Shown one piece after another: positions 1-6,071 of a stretch of DNA of 8,716 bases. The position numbers and the translations under genes were made by a program. Under the pieces are notes generated by a model. That model ran no database searches. It was not told the origin of the DNA and was given only the letters and a program-made list of their open reading frames with translations. Origin of the DNA: Candidatus Altarchaeales archaeon WOR_SM1_86-2 (GTDB lineage: Archaea; Altiarchaeota; Altiarchaeia; IMC4; MCBC01); contig MCBC01000041.1 in NCBI GenBank assembly GCA_001723855.1, forward strand, positions 1 through 8,716, given 5' to 3'. Within the stretch, counting starts at the first letter, position 1. Each line of letters starts with the position of its first letter.

Positions 1-534
1 GACTCTTCTGGTTTCCATTCTTGACAGGTTGATTATCGGGCTTCCCCAGACGAGGGTGTTTGGAATTGTTATGTACTGGTTGTCGGGCGTTAAAAGCTCG
101 GTTGCCATAATACCAACGGCTCTGACTTTTCCAGTAAGTCCGTTGACGGTTACAACCTCGTCCTTGTCAATAGGTCTCAAACTCGCTATCCAGACCCCTG
201 CAGCCATGTTTGTGAGCGTGCCCTGCAACCCGAAACCAAGAATCAAACCGATAACTGCCGATAGACCGATAAATACCGAACCCATCTGGAATCCAAGGGT
301 TGTTACAACCAAAAGTATCAGCATTACATAAAGAAGGGCGCTCAAGAACCTTGTCAGGAATTCGATAATAAGATCCGGGAGTTTTGTTTTGCTTAGCCCC
401 TTCCTGAAAATTGATACTGCTATCTTTAAAACAATAAATCCGACGATCAATACAACAATTGCAGCTATGATTTGCATAACTGTTATGTCCGTGTAGGGTA
501 TGGTTCCCGAAAGTACATCATTTAAATCAGCCAT
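1..534 (-). CDS. MscS-family mechanosensitive ion channel, N-terminal part (cut by window edge)
   Basis: Reading minus from the ATG at 532-534 gives 178 uninterrupted codons running off the left edge, so the C-terminus is missing. Three hydrophobic segments are visible at about residues 18-41, 60-82 and 86-120. The third has the glycine/alanine-rich pore-helix character of MscS (GFGLQGTLTNMAAGVWI, about 100-116). It is followed by the start of the beta domain (PIDKDEVVTVNGLTGKV) and the family-typical IPNTLVWGSPIINLSR stretch near 157-172. MscS proteins form heptameric membrane channels that release small solutes under hypo-osmotic tension. The missing part should be the rest of the cytoplasmic vestibule domain. 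A TATA-like box lies about 45 bases upstream, so the gene probably has its own promoter. Family assignment is secure; the gating or transport specificity is unknown. Confidence 0.93.
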   Translation of the reverse strand, partial: MADLNDVLSGTIPYTDITVMQIIAAIVVLIVGFIVLKIAVSIFRKGLSKTKLPDLIIEFLTRFLSALLYVMLILLVVTTLGFQMGSVFIGLSAVIGLILGFGLQGTLTNMAAGVWIASLRPIDKDEVVTVNGLTGKVRAVGIMATELLTPDNQYITIPNTLVWGSPIINLSRMETRRV

Positions 535-778
535 TTTTAGAGAATTTTAAAATTTATTATTTGATTTTGCTTATTAATATTTATAACAATACGAAAATAA
601 AAATAAATTCACAGTAGTTCTATTTACCCTTCCGGTTCAAAGAAGATTTTTGGCATTTTCGGGAAAAACCGGAAATTTCCTTTCTGATTCAAAAAAATAT
701 AAGGTAGTGGGTGAATCAACCATTCATTTTGTCAGCCTCGTTTTTATTAAAAAGTAATTTATATGGACCCGATTCACA
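535..778. other. 244-base intergenic region with small inverted repeats
   Basis: No convincing gene is seen on either strand. The region holds CCGGTT (632-637) pairing with AACCGG (667-672), a perfect 10-base palindrome GGAAATTTCC (671-680), GATTCA (686-691) pairing with TGAATC (712-717), and GTGAATC (711-717) pairing with GATTCAC (771-777). A TATA-like TTTATATG lies at 758-765. It separates mscS from the fwdA 3'-end remnant and was probably the original downstream flank of an earlier fwdA copy, which is inference. Confidence 0.5.
578..586 (-). promoter_or_regulatory. TATA-like box for the mscS gene
   Basis: On the minus strand this reads TTATAAATA, centred about 48 bases before the mscS ATG. 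That predicts a transcription start roughly 20 bases before the ATG. It is called on position and sequence only; the region is very AT-rich. Confidence 0.45.
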
Positions 779-889
779 CTAAACCACAATCTCCTCTGAT
801 CGCGGCAGGTAATCCATTGGAACCCCGTAGTTCTCAAAGTTAAGGGCATAGTATCTGAACTTACCCTTTACATCTTTTAATACATCATT
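779..889 (-). pseudogene. Remnant of a second fwdA 3' end (about 36 codons plus stop)
   Basis: Read on the minus strand in the fwdA frame, this encodes residues matching the last 34-36 of the intact FwdA, ending in the same LPRSEEIVV and a stop (TAG here, TGA in the intact gene). Over the last 34 residues 29 are identical. At DNA level 781-835 is identical to 2625-2679 (55 bases), after which similarity drops to about 70 percent out to about 889. Similarity stops at the stop codon of the retropepsin-like gene (891-893). There is no upstream start; the only in-frame ATG would give 12 codons. It is therefore a broken gene end, left by displacement of an older fwdA allele, by loss of a tandem paralogue, or as the far repeat of an integration event. 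Confidence 0.88.
781..835. repeat. 55-bp perfect direct repeat, left copy
   Basis: This stretch is identical base for base to 2625-2679 and in the same orientation. It covers the last 17-18 codons of fwdA. With the right copy it brackets the three-gene cassette at 891-2498. Such repeats at the 3' end of a gene resemble attachment sites, but no integrase is present in the window and the fwdA-like similarity extends beyond the repeat, so an att site is only one explanation. Confidence 0.9.
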
Positions 890-890
890 T

Positions 891-1283
891 TCATGAGTAT
901 GATTTTTCTGATATCTCTATACCGCTGTCTGAATCGATGGTTATAACAACTTTATTTAAATGCCGTCTGCCAATCAGCACTTCTACCCCAGTTTTTTCGA
1001 GGGACGGGGCAAATTTTCTTGGTGAGATTACAATCCTGCTCGTTCTACTTATCCCCAGAAATTCTATTTCTACAATATCTTGAGGTAGCGCTTTAACTCC
1101 ACTAAGGGTTTCGACATCTACTGTTACAGGGAGTGGTTCTCTTTTTGTTCTGATATACGATTCTTCTTTGATTGCTGTATCATCGGCGCCTGTATCAACA
1201 AAACCGATAAATTTTTCATTACCAATTTGAACGTCAAATGTAAACGATTCTATATTCCAATCGGGAAATAATATCATATCCAT
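891..1283 (-). CDS. Retropepsin-like aspartic protease (single domain)
   Basis: The 130-residue protein has the hallmark catalytic motif FVDTGADDTAI with Asp30-Thr-Gly-Ala. It also has the second retropepsin signature, a hydrophobic-hydrophobic-Gly stretch near the C-terminus (VLIGRRHLNKVVITID, residues 102-117). Only one Asp-Thr-Gly is present and the length is that of a retroviral protease monomer, so an active enzyme would have to be a homodimer. No signal peptide or membrane segment is seen, so it should act in the cytoplasm. It is the last gene of a compact minus-strand cassette, 6 bases after the stop of the DUF5678-like gene, and its own stop touches the fwdA remnant. The substrate is unknown; the co-encoded proteins are natural candidates. 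Base composition is AT-rich compared with fwdA. Confidence 0.85.
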   Translation of the reverse strand: MDMILFPDWNIESFTFDVQIGNEKFIGFVDTGADDTAIKEESYIRTKREPLPVTVDVETLSGVKALPQDIVEIEFLGISRTSRIVISPRKFAPSLEKTGVEVLIGRRHLNKVVITIDSDSGIEISEKSYS

Positions 1284-1289
1284 GTTTAC

Positions 1290-1868
1290 TCATTCTATTT
1301 TTAGTGAGGTCACAGCAGTATTCTTTCTGATTCGCATTAGATGTGGGCGGTGTTTAAATTTTTTCTTTTTTAGTTGTTTCATAACCTCTGTTACCAAGCC
1401 ATCAAATGTTGGACTGATTGCTATAATATTCTCATCACGAATTGCTATATATTCCCCATAATGTTCTTTTTCTAGTTCATTCCTGTGTTTTTCATAGTAT
1501 TCCCTACATTGTTCTATATGCGACTCATCATCTAATGATAAAAATCGAGATGCCCTCTCTTTGGGTTTTTTCACTATTTTAGGTTCAATATATAGAAAGT
1601 CGAAGGGATCAAAATGTCTTGGTTTATGGGAAATGATGTTATTAAGATCCACATAGGGCTTTTCTTCCCGCCTAAATACAGCGACACGCCACTTTGGCGC
1701 CCCTACATGTCTTGGTTTCCGTGAGTGCATAGAAGGCTTCACGAGGTTCTCCAGATATGACGGTTCTTTAAGTCCAAATCTATGTTGTGACTCTTTCCCA
1801 TATGATGGAAAATGTCCACCTAATCTGATCCCTTTTGGCGTAATAACCTTATCACTATAACTGGTCAT
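1290..1868 (-). CDS. DUF5678-like protein with a basic Pro/His-rich N-terminal region
   Basis: The 192-residue protein has two parts. Residues 1-108 are rich in Lys, Arg, Pro and His and look poorly structured, with two KPRH elements (51-54 and 82-85). Residues about 118-178 form a helix followed by an EHYGEYIAIRDENIIAISPTFDGLVTEVMKQL segment. This resembles the DUF5678 pattern, in which a helical lead is followed by YGxYVAI, a beta strand and an acidic helix. The tail after 165 is strongly basic. DUF5678-type proteins have no established biochemical role that I know of, but the family is often seen beside retropepsin-like genes, as here. The start chosen is the ATG 6 bases after the preceding stop, giving even 6-base gaps through the cassette. 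It may be a partner or substrate of the neighbouring protease, which is inference. Confidence 0.7.
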   Translation of the reverse strand: MTSYSDKVITPKGIRLGGHFPSYGKESQHRFGLKEPSYLENLVKPSMHSRKPRHVGAPKWRVAVFRREEKPYVDLNNIISHKPRHFDPFDFLYIEPKIVKKPKERASRFLSLDDESHIEQCREYYEKHRNELEKEHYGEYIAIRDENIIAISPTFDGLVTEVMKQLKKKKFKHRPHLMRIRKNTAVTSLKIE

Positions 1869-1874
1869 TCTTAA

Positions 1875-2498
1875 TTATTTTAGTTTTTTCATATTACCCG
1901 TCGCTTCTTTTAGCCCATCAATTAGATCTCGTAATTGTTCCGTTGTTTGTTGGATTGTTATGTATTCTTTTTTATCCTCATAAATAGTCTCTAATCTTAA
2001 GATGATCATGGGTATTTCTCTTACTAATTTTCCATCTCGTATGACTGCACGCTTATTTATTGTATAAAAGAGAGATCCAACACTAGGTAAACCCTTGAGT
2101 ATCTCCATGGAGGAATCAACAGTGATCTCAAACCTTTCTTTGACGTCAGGATTATCAATATATCTTAAAATACTTTTAAGTCTTGTTACGTAATCTGGTT
2201 TATGCACAATCTTTTTTAGGTCTTCTATTAAATCCTTTTTAGAGACTCCACTAAAAAAACTTCCTGTGATGAAGATGGACACGTTGAATGCAGACAGGAC
2301 AGCATCTTCATCCATATCTAATTCCTTAGATAATTCTTTTCTTTTTGCCCTGTACCTGTATTGGGTGATATAATCCAAATCCAGAAGAATAGATAAAATC
2401 TTCTTTATCTTCTCTTCCGGAAGGCGAACAAGCACATTCAGATCATCTATAAATGGTTGTGATGGCTCCTCATTATTAAATATCTTCAACTTTACCAT
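1875..2498 (-). CDS. Uncharacterised 207-aa protein, first gene of the protease cassette
   Basis: I do not recognise this protein with certainty. It is predicted soluble and cytoplasmic. Residues about 15-125 look mostly helical (LPEEKIKKILSILLDLDYI, KKDLIEDLKKIVHK, VTRLKSILRYI). Residues about 126-207 look like alternating strands and a final helix, ending in an EIPMIILRLETIYEDKKEYI stretch and then TEQLRDLIDGLKEA. This layout (helical N-terminus, then a small alpha/beta domain with a Leu-rich last helix) recalls COMM-domain proteins, but the resemblance is weak and only by eye. The gene leads a three-gene minus-strand unit with 6-base spacings and has a TATA-like element upstream. Codons are AT-rich compared with fwdA, consistent with a different origin. 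Confidence 0.75.
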   Translation of the reverse strand: MVKLKIFNNEEPSQPFIDDLNVLVRLPEEKIKKILSILLDLDYITQYRYRAKRKELSKELDMDEDAVLSAFNVSIFITGSFFSGVSKKDLIEDLKKIVHKPDYVTRLKSILRYIDNPDVKERFEITVDSSMEILKGLPSVGSLFYTINKRAVIRDGKLVREIPMIILRLETIYEDKKEYITIQQTTEQLRDLIDGLKEATGNMKKLK

Positions 2499-2538
2499 TT
2501 TATATAACTATTGAAACTTGGGTACCCTATTAAAATTA

Positions 2539-2550
2539 TCTATAAATAAA
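2539..2550 (-). promoter_or_regulatory. TATA-like box of the protease cassette
   Basis: On the minus strand this reads TTTATTTATAGA, centred about 46 bases before the ATG of the 207-aa gene. It predicts a leader of about 20 bases. A perfect palindrome GGGTACCC (2520-2527) lies between box and gene, and ACCTA-T-TAGGT (2561-2571) lies just upstream. Either could be an operator, but this is speculative. Confidence 0.4.
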
Positions 2551-2622
2551 AATAAAAAATACCTATTAGGTCAAATAACCTTATTAAACGCATCTTTAAT
2601 TTTTAATATTTTTTAAAACAAA

Positions 2623-4317
2623 TCAAACCACAATCTCCTCTGATCGCGGCAGGTAATCCATTGGAACCCCGTAGTTCTCGAAGTTTACAGTATAGTACCT
2701 GAAGCTGTCTTTTACATCCTTTAATATCTCCTTTTCCAGATCCTCATCCACGGAGGCATTGACCCAGAATGTCCTCCCCTCGGGAATCTTTACTATCTCT
2801 CCATCCCTGACAACCACTTCACCGTCCTTTATCGTATATACCGCTCTGGAGAATTTCTTTTCAATTTCCCCGTAGTCATCAGTATTGAGTTCAGCAGGGT
2901 TTATGTCATAAATTGATATGTCTGCGTCAGCCCCGATTCCAAGATGTCCTTTTCTATCTCCCAGACCTATGGTTTTTGAAGTGGTTGCCCTTGTAATAAT
3001 CGCGATCTCATACAGGGAAAGCTCCCTGTCCGTCTCCGCGATACGGGAGCGTTCTGTTGCCCACGCGTGCACCTTCTCAAAGGTATCCTCTCTCGCTTTT
3101 GAGCTCATCAGCCATGCAATAATTTTCGGATATTTCGTAAACGGGCCACCATTAGGGTGGTCTGTTGTCATGATAACCTGCCATGGGTTATCAATGAATA
3201 ATGCCAACTCCAGGCCGATAGCCCATAGCACAGAATGGGCTGGATTTCTTGGTAAGTAATCAAAGGGAACGATTCCAGAGCCGGTTTCCAATTCAATATC
3301 CTTGCCTGACCATTTCATACCTGTTAGTTTATGGAGGTTGAATTGGGCGGGCCCATCCCCGGTCATAGATGTTGCTGAGCCGAATGGCACCGCTCCCAGG
3401 TCAATCACCACATGAGAGTTGGCATTAGTATAGTCAGTAATGCTCTTTGTGCCGGACTCAAAATCCCTCCAGGATGTGCCTCCGTATGCATTGAATAGAG
3501 CATGTGCAAGGTAGATTGTCTGCTCTCTTTGCGGATTTTTCTTTTTAATGCCTTTGGGAATCTTTAATGAATCCACAGTTACTCCATAATTTCCAGGACG
3601 CCCTAAATTATTTGCATGCAGATGGATTGACATTGGCAATTCCAAGAGTTCATTCACTTCCGCAAGTCCTTTTATTATTTCCCTTGAAGAAACATCAAAA
3701 TTATCAATGCTTTCATCCAGAGAACTAACATTCTTGCCCCAGCCCCACGCCTCGACTCCTGCTGGATTAACGATCTTTATGCCGTAACCCTTTACCGTTC
3801 TTAATAACCATGCCGCATATCCCGCCGCCTTTTCAATCTCCCCATCCCTCAAATAATCCATTATGAACCAATTGTTTCCCATAACCGTGTAGGCGCCTTT
3901 ATCTATTATAGGAATATGCATCATTTCCTCATGCGTATGTATCGCCTCAAGAGGCGGCATCGCGGCTTCCATAACGGTCGTGTAGCCCATTTGGGCATAC
4001 TGGTACCCCGTAAGATCCACGGTTGGAACCGTATCACCAGTACCGGATCTCGTAATTTTTCCTTTCCCGACAGCATACCTTCTTGAGTCCTCCGGGCGCA
4101 TTATTCTTCCCGTGTTTACCTTTGCGCCGGCAATATGGGAATGCGAATCCACGCCGCCCGGCATAACAACTTTATTATTGGCATCTATAATCTCCGCTTT
4201 TTTCTCATCAACATTCTCCACGATCTTTCCATCCTTGACGAATATATCCTTTTTCTCACCGTCTATGCCGTTTGCCGGGTCATAAACTATCCCGTTTTTT
4301 ATTATTAGAGAAGCCAT
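2623..4317 (-). CDS. fwdA: Formylmethanofuran dehydrogenase subunit A
   Basis: The 564-residue protein is full length for FwdA/FmdA, the amidohydrolase-fold subunit that interconverts formate plus methanofuran and formylmethanofuran in the first step of CO2 reduction (or last step of C1 oxidation). The metal-site motifs are present: DSHSH (His59, His61), a lysine in GIKIVNPAG (Lys181, expected to be carboxylated), the SIHLHANNLG histidines (232, 234) and TTDHPNGG (Asp386). It is cytoplasmic and normally works in a complex with FwdB, C and D, none of which is in this window. The ATG start gives the usual MASLIIKNGIVYDP beginning. It is transcribed divergently from the ATPase gene. The last 55 bases are duplicated at 781-835, next to a degraded second fwdA end. 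The tungsten or molybdenum type cannot be told from this subunit. Confidence 0.97.
   Translation of the reverse strand: MASLIIKNGIVYDPANGIDGEKKDIFVKDGKIVENVDEKKAEIIDANNKVVMPGGVDSHSHIAGAKVNTGRIMRPEDSRRYAVGKGKITRSGTGDTVPTVDLTGYQYAQMGYTTVMEAAMPPLEAIHTHEEMMHIPIIDKGAYTVMGNNWFIMDYLRDGEIEKAAGYAAWLLRTVKGYGIKIVNPAGVEAWGWGKNVSSLDESIDNFDVSSREIIKGLAEVNELLELPMSIHLHANNLGRPGNYGVTVDSLKIPKGIKKKNPQREQTIYLAHALFNAYGGTSWRDFESGTKSITDYTNANSHVVIDLGAVPFGSATSMTGDGPAQFNLHKLTGMKWSGKDIELETGSGIVPFDYLPRNPAHSVLWAIGLELALFIDNPWQVIMTTDHPNGGPFTKYPKIIAWLMSSKAREDTFEKVHAWATERSRIAETDRELSLYEIAIITRATTSKTIGLGDRKGHLGIGADADISIYDINPAELNTDDYGEIEKKFSRAVYTIKDGEVVVRDGEIVKIPEGRTFWVNASVDEDLEKEILKDVKDSFRYYTVNFENYGVPMDYLPRSEEIVV
2625..2679. repeat. 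55-bp perfect direct repeat, right copy (inside fwdA 3' end)
   Basis: This is the last part of the intact fwdA coding sequence and matches 781-835 exactly. Position 2680 is the first mismatch (G against A at 836); five more bases then match, and beyond them the copies differ at roughly one base in three. Confidence 0.9.
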
Positions 4318-4343
4318 TTTTATTCTTCACTATTTATTATTAA

Positions 4344-4364
4344 AAAACTTTTAAAAAAAGTTTT
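4344..4364. promoter_or_regulatory. Inverted repeat in the fwdA/ATPase divergent promoter region
   Basis: AAAACTTTT (4344-4352) and AAAAGTTTT (4356-4364) form a 9-base inverted repeat with a 3-base spacer, between the starts of two divergent genes. Read toward each gene an arm gives AAAAGTTTT followed by A or T, at about 27-46 bases from the start codon. This is where archaeal BRE/TATA elements sit. It may be a bidirectional promoter core or a regulator site. The same 16 bases AAAACTTTTAAAAAAA recur before the desulfurase gene. Confidence 0.5.
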
Positions 4365-4401
4365 ATCAAAATTAATTTAAATTAGAGAAATAAAAAGAAA
4401 A

Positions 4402-5319
4402 GTGGATCAGAGATATTTGTTCTTCGGGGGCAAGGGGGGCGTGGGAAAAACAACCTGTGCTGCTGCAAAAGCCCTCTGCCTGGGAAAGGAATATAAAACA
4501 TTGATTATCTCAACTGACCCCGCACATTCCCTGTCGGATTCGTTCGGGGTTAAGATAGGAAGCGAGGAAACGCATATAATCGATAAACTCTACGCGGTTG
4601 AGATTTCCGCAAAGAAACTCGGGGTGGGTGAAGGAAAAACGGGGGAAGTCGGGGAATCAGGGTTAGAACCGGGGGCGGGGGGGGACATGATGTCCATGTT
4701 CGGAGACATACTTTCCGACCCGAGAAGCATGGAAATGCCGGGCATGGATGAGTACGCGGCGCTGCTTGAATTTACGAAATACATTGAAAGCGATTACGAG
4801 AAAATCATTTTTGACACCGCACCCACGGGACATACCCTCAGATTGCTGACCCTCCCGGATATGCTCGATTCGTGGATCGGAAAGTTAATAAAAATCCGGC
4901 TGCAGATGGAGCAGTTCATGGGGATGATCAGGGGCTTGTTCGGTAATGCAGAGGAGGATAAAAGTCTTGAGGCGCTGGAGGATATGAAGAAAAGGCTGAG
5001 GCTGGTAAAATCGATCCTTACGGGCCCGGAAACAAGTTTCACGATGGTCATGATTCCCGAGCAGATGTCCGTGTTTGAATCTGAAAGGTATATAAAAACA
5101 CTTTTAGAAAATGATATCACGGTGGGTAACATTATCGTGAACCGCATGACCCCTGAAAGCGACTGCGAGTTCTGTGCCGCCCGCTGGAGATACCAGTTGG
5201 AAAACCTGGATGAGATACGCAAACGTTTTGCAGGTCATGATATCACGCTGATCCCGCTATTTAAGGAAGAGATCATCGATATAGATAAACTGGAGAAGGT
5301 TTGCGGATTTGTTTGCTGA
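4402..5319 (+). CDS. Get3/ArsA-family ATPase
   Basis: The 305-residue protein carries the deviant P-loop GGKGGVGKTT (9-18), the switch I STDPAHSLSD (37-46) and switch II FDTAPTGHTLRLL (137-149). It also has a CEFC motif (Cys255, Cys258), which in Get3 binds zinc at the dimer interface. These proteins are cytosolic dimers that either target tail-anchored membrane proteins (Get3/TRC40) or, as ArsA, power an arsenite pump. A single ATPase half, the CxxC pair and the lack of an arsB or arsR neighbour favour the Get3-like role, which is inference. Residues 75-118 form a flexible Gly/Met-rich insertion encoded by unusual G-runs. The GTG start is chosen because it places the P-loop at the normal distance; the leader is A-rich with no clear ribosome binding site. 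Confidence 0.92.
   Translation: MDQRYLFFGGKGGVGKTTCAAAKALCLGKEYKTLIISTDPAHSLSDSFGVKIGSEETHIIDKLYAVEISAKKLGVGEGKTGEVGESGLEPGAGGDMMSMFGDILSDPRSMEMPGMDEYAALLEFTKYIESDYEKIIFDTAPTGHTLRLLTLPDMLDSWIGKLIKIRLQMEQFMGMIRGLFGNAEEDKSLEALEDMKKRLRLVKSILTGPETSFTMVMIPEQMSVFESERYIKTLLENDITVGNIIVNRMTPESDCEFCAARWRYQLENLDEIRKRFAGHDITLIPLFKEEIIDIDKLEKVCGFVC
4618..4684 (+). other. G-run tract with G-quadruplex potential inside the ATPase gene
   Basis: The coding strand holds successive runs of 4, 3, 5, 4, 3, 5 and 8 G within about 65 bases, ending in an 8-G homopolymer at 4677-4684. It encodes the Gly-rich insertion of the ATPase. A smaller cluster (5, 6 and 3 G) lies in the P-loop codons at 4427-4444. Runs of three or more with loops mostly of 1-10 bases satisfy common G-quadruplex patterns; folding is untested. 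Confidence 0.6.
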
Positions 5320-5330
5320 TGGGTTGAATT

Positions 5331-5468
5331 TTAAAACACATCATCTCTTATCTTCCCTCTAATCTCTCCCCCATAATCCTGAACCTCATCCAGGAGGTGC
5401 GGCTCAACCCCTCTTTTAACCAATTCATTCACAAATTCAAAGAAACCTGCATCATTTACCAGAATTCC
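5331..5468 (-). pseudogene. Possible 45-codon gene remnant, unidentified
   Basis: Between the convergent stops of the ATPase and L14e genes, the minus strand has a 45-codon open stretch ending in TAA at 5331-5333. It reads like real protein (FFEFVNELVKRGVEPHLLDE, then YGGEIRGKIRDDVF). It begins directly after an in-frame TAA and has no ATG, so it would be the tail of a lost gene or a small protein with a GTG start. I cannot assign a family. The rest of 5320-5496 shows nothing else. Confidence 0.3.
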
Positions 5469-5496
5469 TTATGTGCTTCACCCTCTTTATAAAATC

Positions 5497-5730
5497 CTAA
5501 GCCAGCCCCTCCTTTTCCAGAGCCTTCACGACATTCTCTGTGTCGGCGTTCTGCCCTACCTTAACCTTCAGCGGCAGCGGCTCAAGATGCCCTATACTTA
5601 CCTTCCTCCTCCTGACATTTTTACCGTCAACTAAAACAGAATTCCTCTCCAGCTTGCCTATTACAACGCAATAATTTCCCGCGTCTCTTCCCGTGACCTT
5701 TTTGCATACTCTGCCAACACTCATTATCAT
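5497..5730 (-). CDS. rpl14e: 50S ribosomal protein L14e
   Basis: The 77-residue protein matches the archaeal/eukaryotic L14e (eL14) pattern: a short N-terminal strand, then GRVCKKVTGRDAGNYCVVIG (6-25), a second strand segment LERNSVLVDGKNVRRRKVSI and the GHLEPL motif. It ends in a C-terminal helix (TENVVKALEKEG). It is a small basic protein of the large ribosomal subunit with a KOW/SH3-like fold. The chosen ATG is followed two codons later by a second ATG; the family start is usually just before GRV, so either is possible. It lies downstream of the ferredoxin gene on the same strand, 76 bases away, with its own promoter-like elements in the gap. L14e is patchily distributed among euryarchaea, so its presence may help place the lineage. 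Confidence 0.93.
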   Translation of the reverse strand: MIMSVGRVCKKVTGRDAGNYCVVIGKLERNSVLVDGKNVRRRKVSIGHLEPLPLKVKVGQNADTENVVKALEKEGLA

Positions 5731-5744
5731 CTTATTTATATTAC

Positions 5745-5770
5745 AAAACTTTTCAGAAAAAAAAAGTTTT
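5745..5770. promoter_or_regulatory. Inverted repeat upstream of rpl14e
   Basis: AAAACTTTT (5745-5753) and AAAAGTTTT (5762-5770) form a 9-base inverted repeat with an 8-base spacer, 15-40 bases before the rpl14e start. It is the same arm sequence as the fwdA/ATPase inverted repeat but with a longer spacer. An AT-rich TATA-like AATATAAATAAG (5731-5742) lies between it and the gene. Its role as promoter core or operator is unproven. Confidence 0.45.
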
Positions 5771-5806
5771 TATTTAATGGTATAATTAAGAATAAAAAAA
5801 GAAAAA

Positions 5807-5995
5807 TCAATCCATTATTGTTATTGCAGCAGTTGGGCAGTTTACCTCACACTCCCTGCACAATGTGCAGTCATCCACATCTCCGGCCAAATATACCTTA
5901 TCATAATGGCCCACATCAAATATTCTCACCGGGCATATATCTACACAAATCCCACATCCTACACATACCTCCGTATTTATTTCTATCTTCGGCAT
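5807..5995 (-). CDS. 2[4Fe-4S] ferredoxin
   Basis: The 62-residue protein is a small bacterial-type ferredoxin with two complete cluster motifs, CVGCGICVDICP (Cys11, 14, 17, 21) and CTLCRECEVNCP (Cys43, 46, 49, 53). The first three cysteines of each motif plus the last of the other bind each 4Fe-4S cluster. The 22-residue gap between motifs is close to the usual spacing. It is soluble and should shuttle low-potential electrons. In an organism with formylmethanofuran dehydrogenase a plausible partner is that enzyme or related C1 and hydrogenase complexes, but nothing here fixes the partner. The AT-rich upstream region is shared with the divergent AbrB-like gene. The stop is 76 bases before the rpl14e start, so co-transcription is possible. 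Confidence 0.95.
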   Translation of the reverse strand: MPKIEINTEVCVGCGICVDICPVRIFDVGHYDKVYLAGDVDDCTLCRECEVNCPTAAITIMD

Positions 5996-6031
5996 TTTCT
6001 ATTATTTTTATTTATCAAAATTAATATTTAC

Positions 6032-6055
6032 TTATTTATATTACTTATTTATATA
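6032..6055 (-). promoter_or_regulatory. Tandem TATA-like boxes for the ferredoxin gene
   Basis: TTATTTATA occurs twice on the plus strand, at 6032-6040 and 6045-6053. On the minus strand these read TATAAATAA, 37-58 bases before the ferredoxin ATG. The 14 bases at 6031-6044 also occur exactly at 5731-5744 before rpl14e. The proximal box best fits a leader of about 15 bases. Confidence 0.45.
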
Positions 6056-6071
6056 TCTTCTATTACATATA

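Noticed and set aside
29..331. Plus-strand open frame of 100 codons
   Set aside because: It lies antisense to the clear MscS coding sequence and resembles no protein family.
620..735. Short minus-strand open stretches of about 28-32 codons in the mscS/remnant intergenic region
   Set aside because: They are too short, carry no family signal, and overlap each other in different frames.
781..2679. A classical insertion sequence or integrase-borne element as explanation of the repeats
   Set aside because: There is no transposase or integrase, no terminal inverted repeats and no short target duplication; the repeats are reported only as direct repeats.
2918..3259. Plus-strand open frame of 113 codons
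   Set aside because: Antisense shadow of the strongly supported fwdA gene.
4590..5222. Two minus-strand open frames opposite the ATPase gene
   Set aside because: Both are antisense to the Get3/ArsA motifs and have low-complexity, non-family-like translations.
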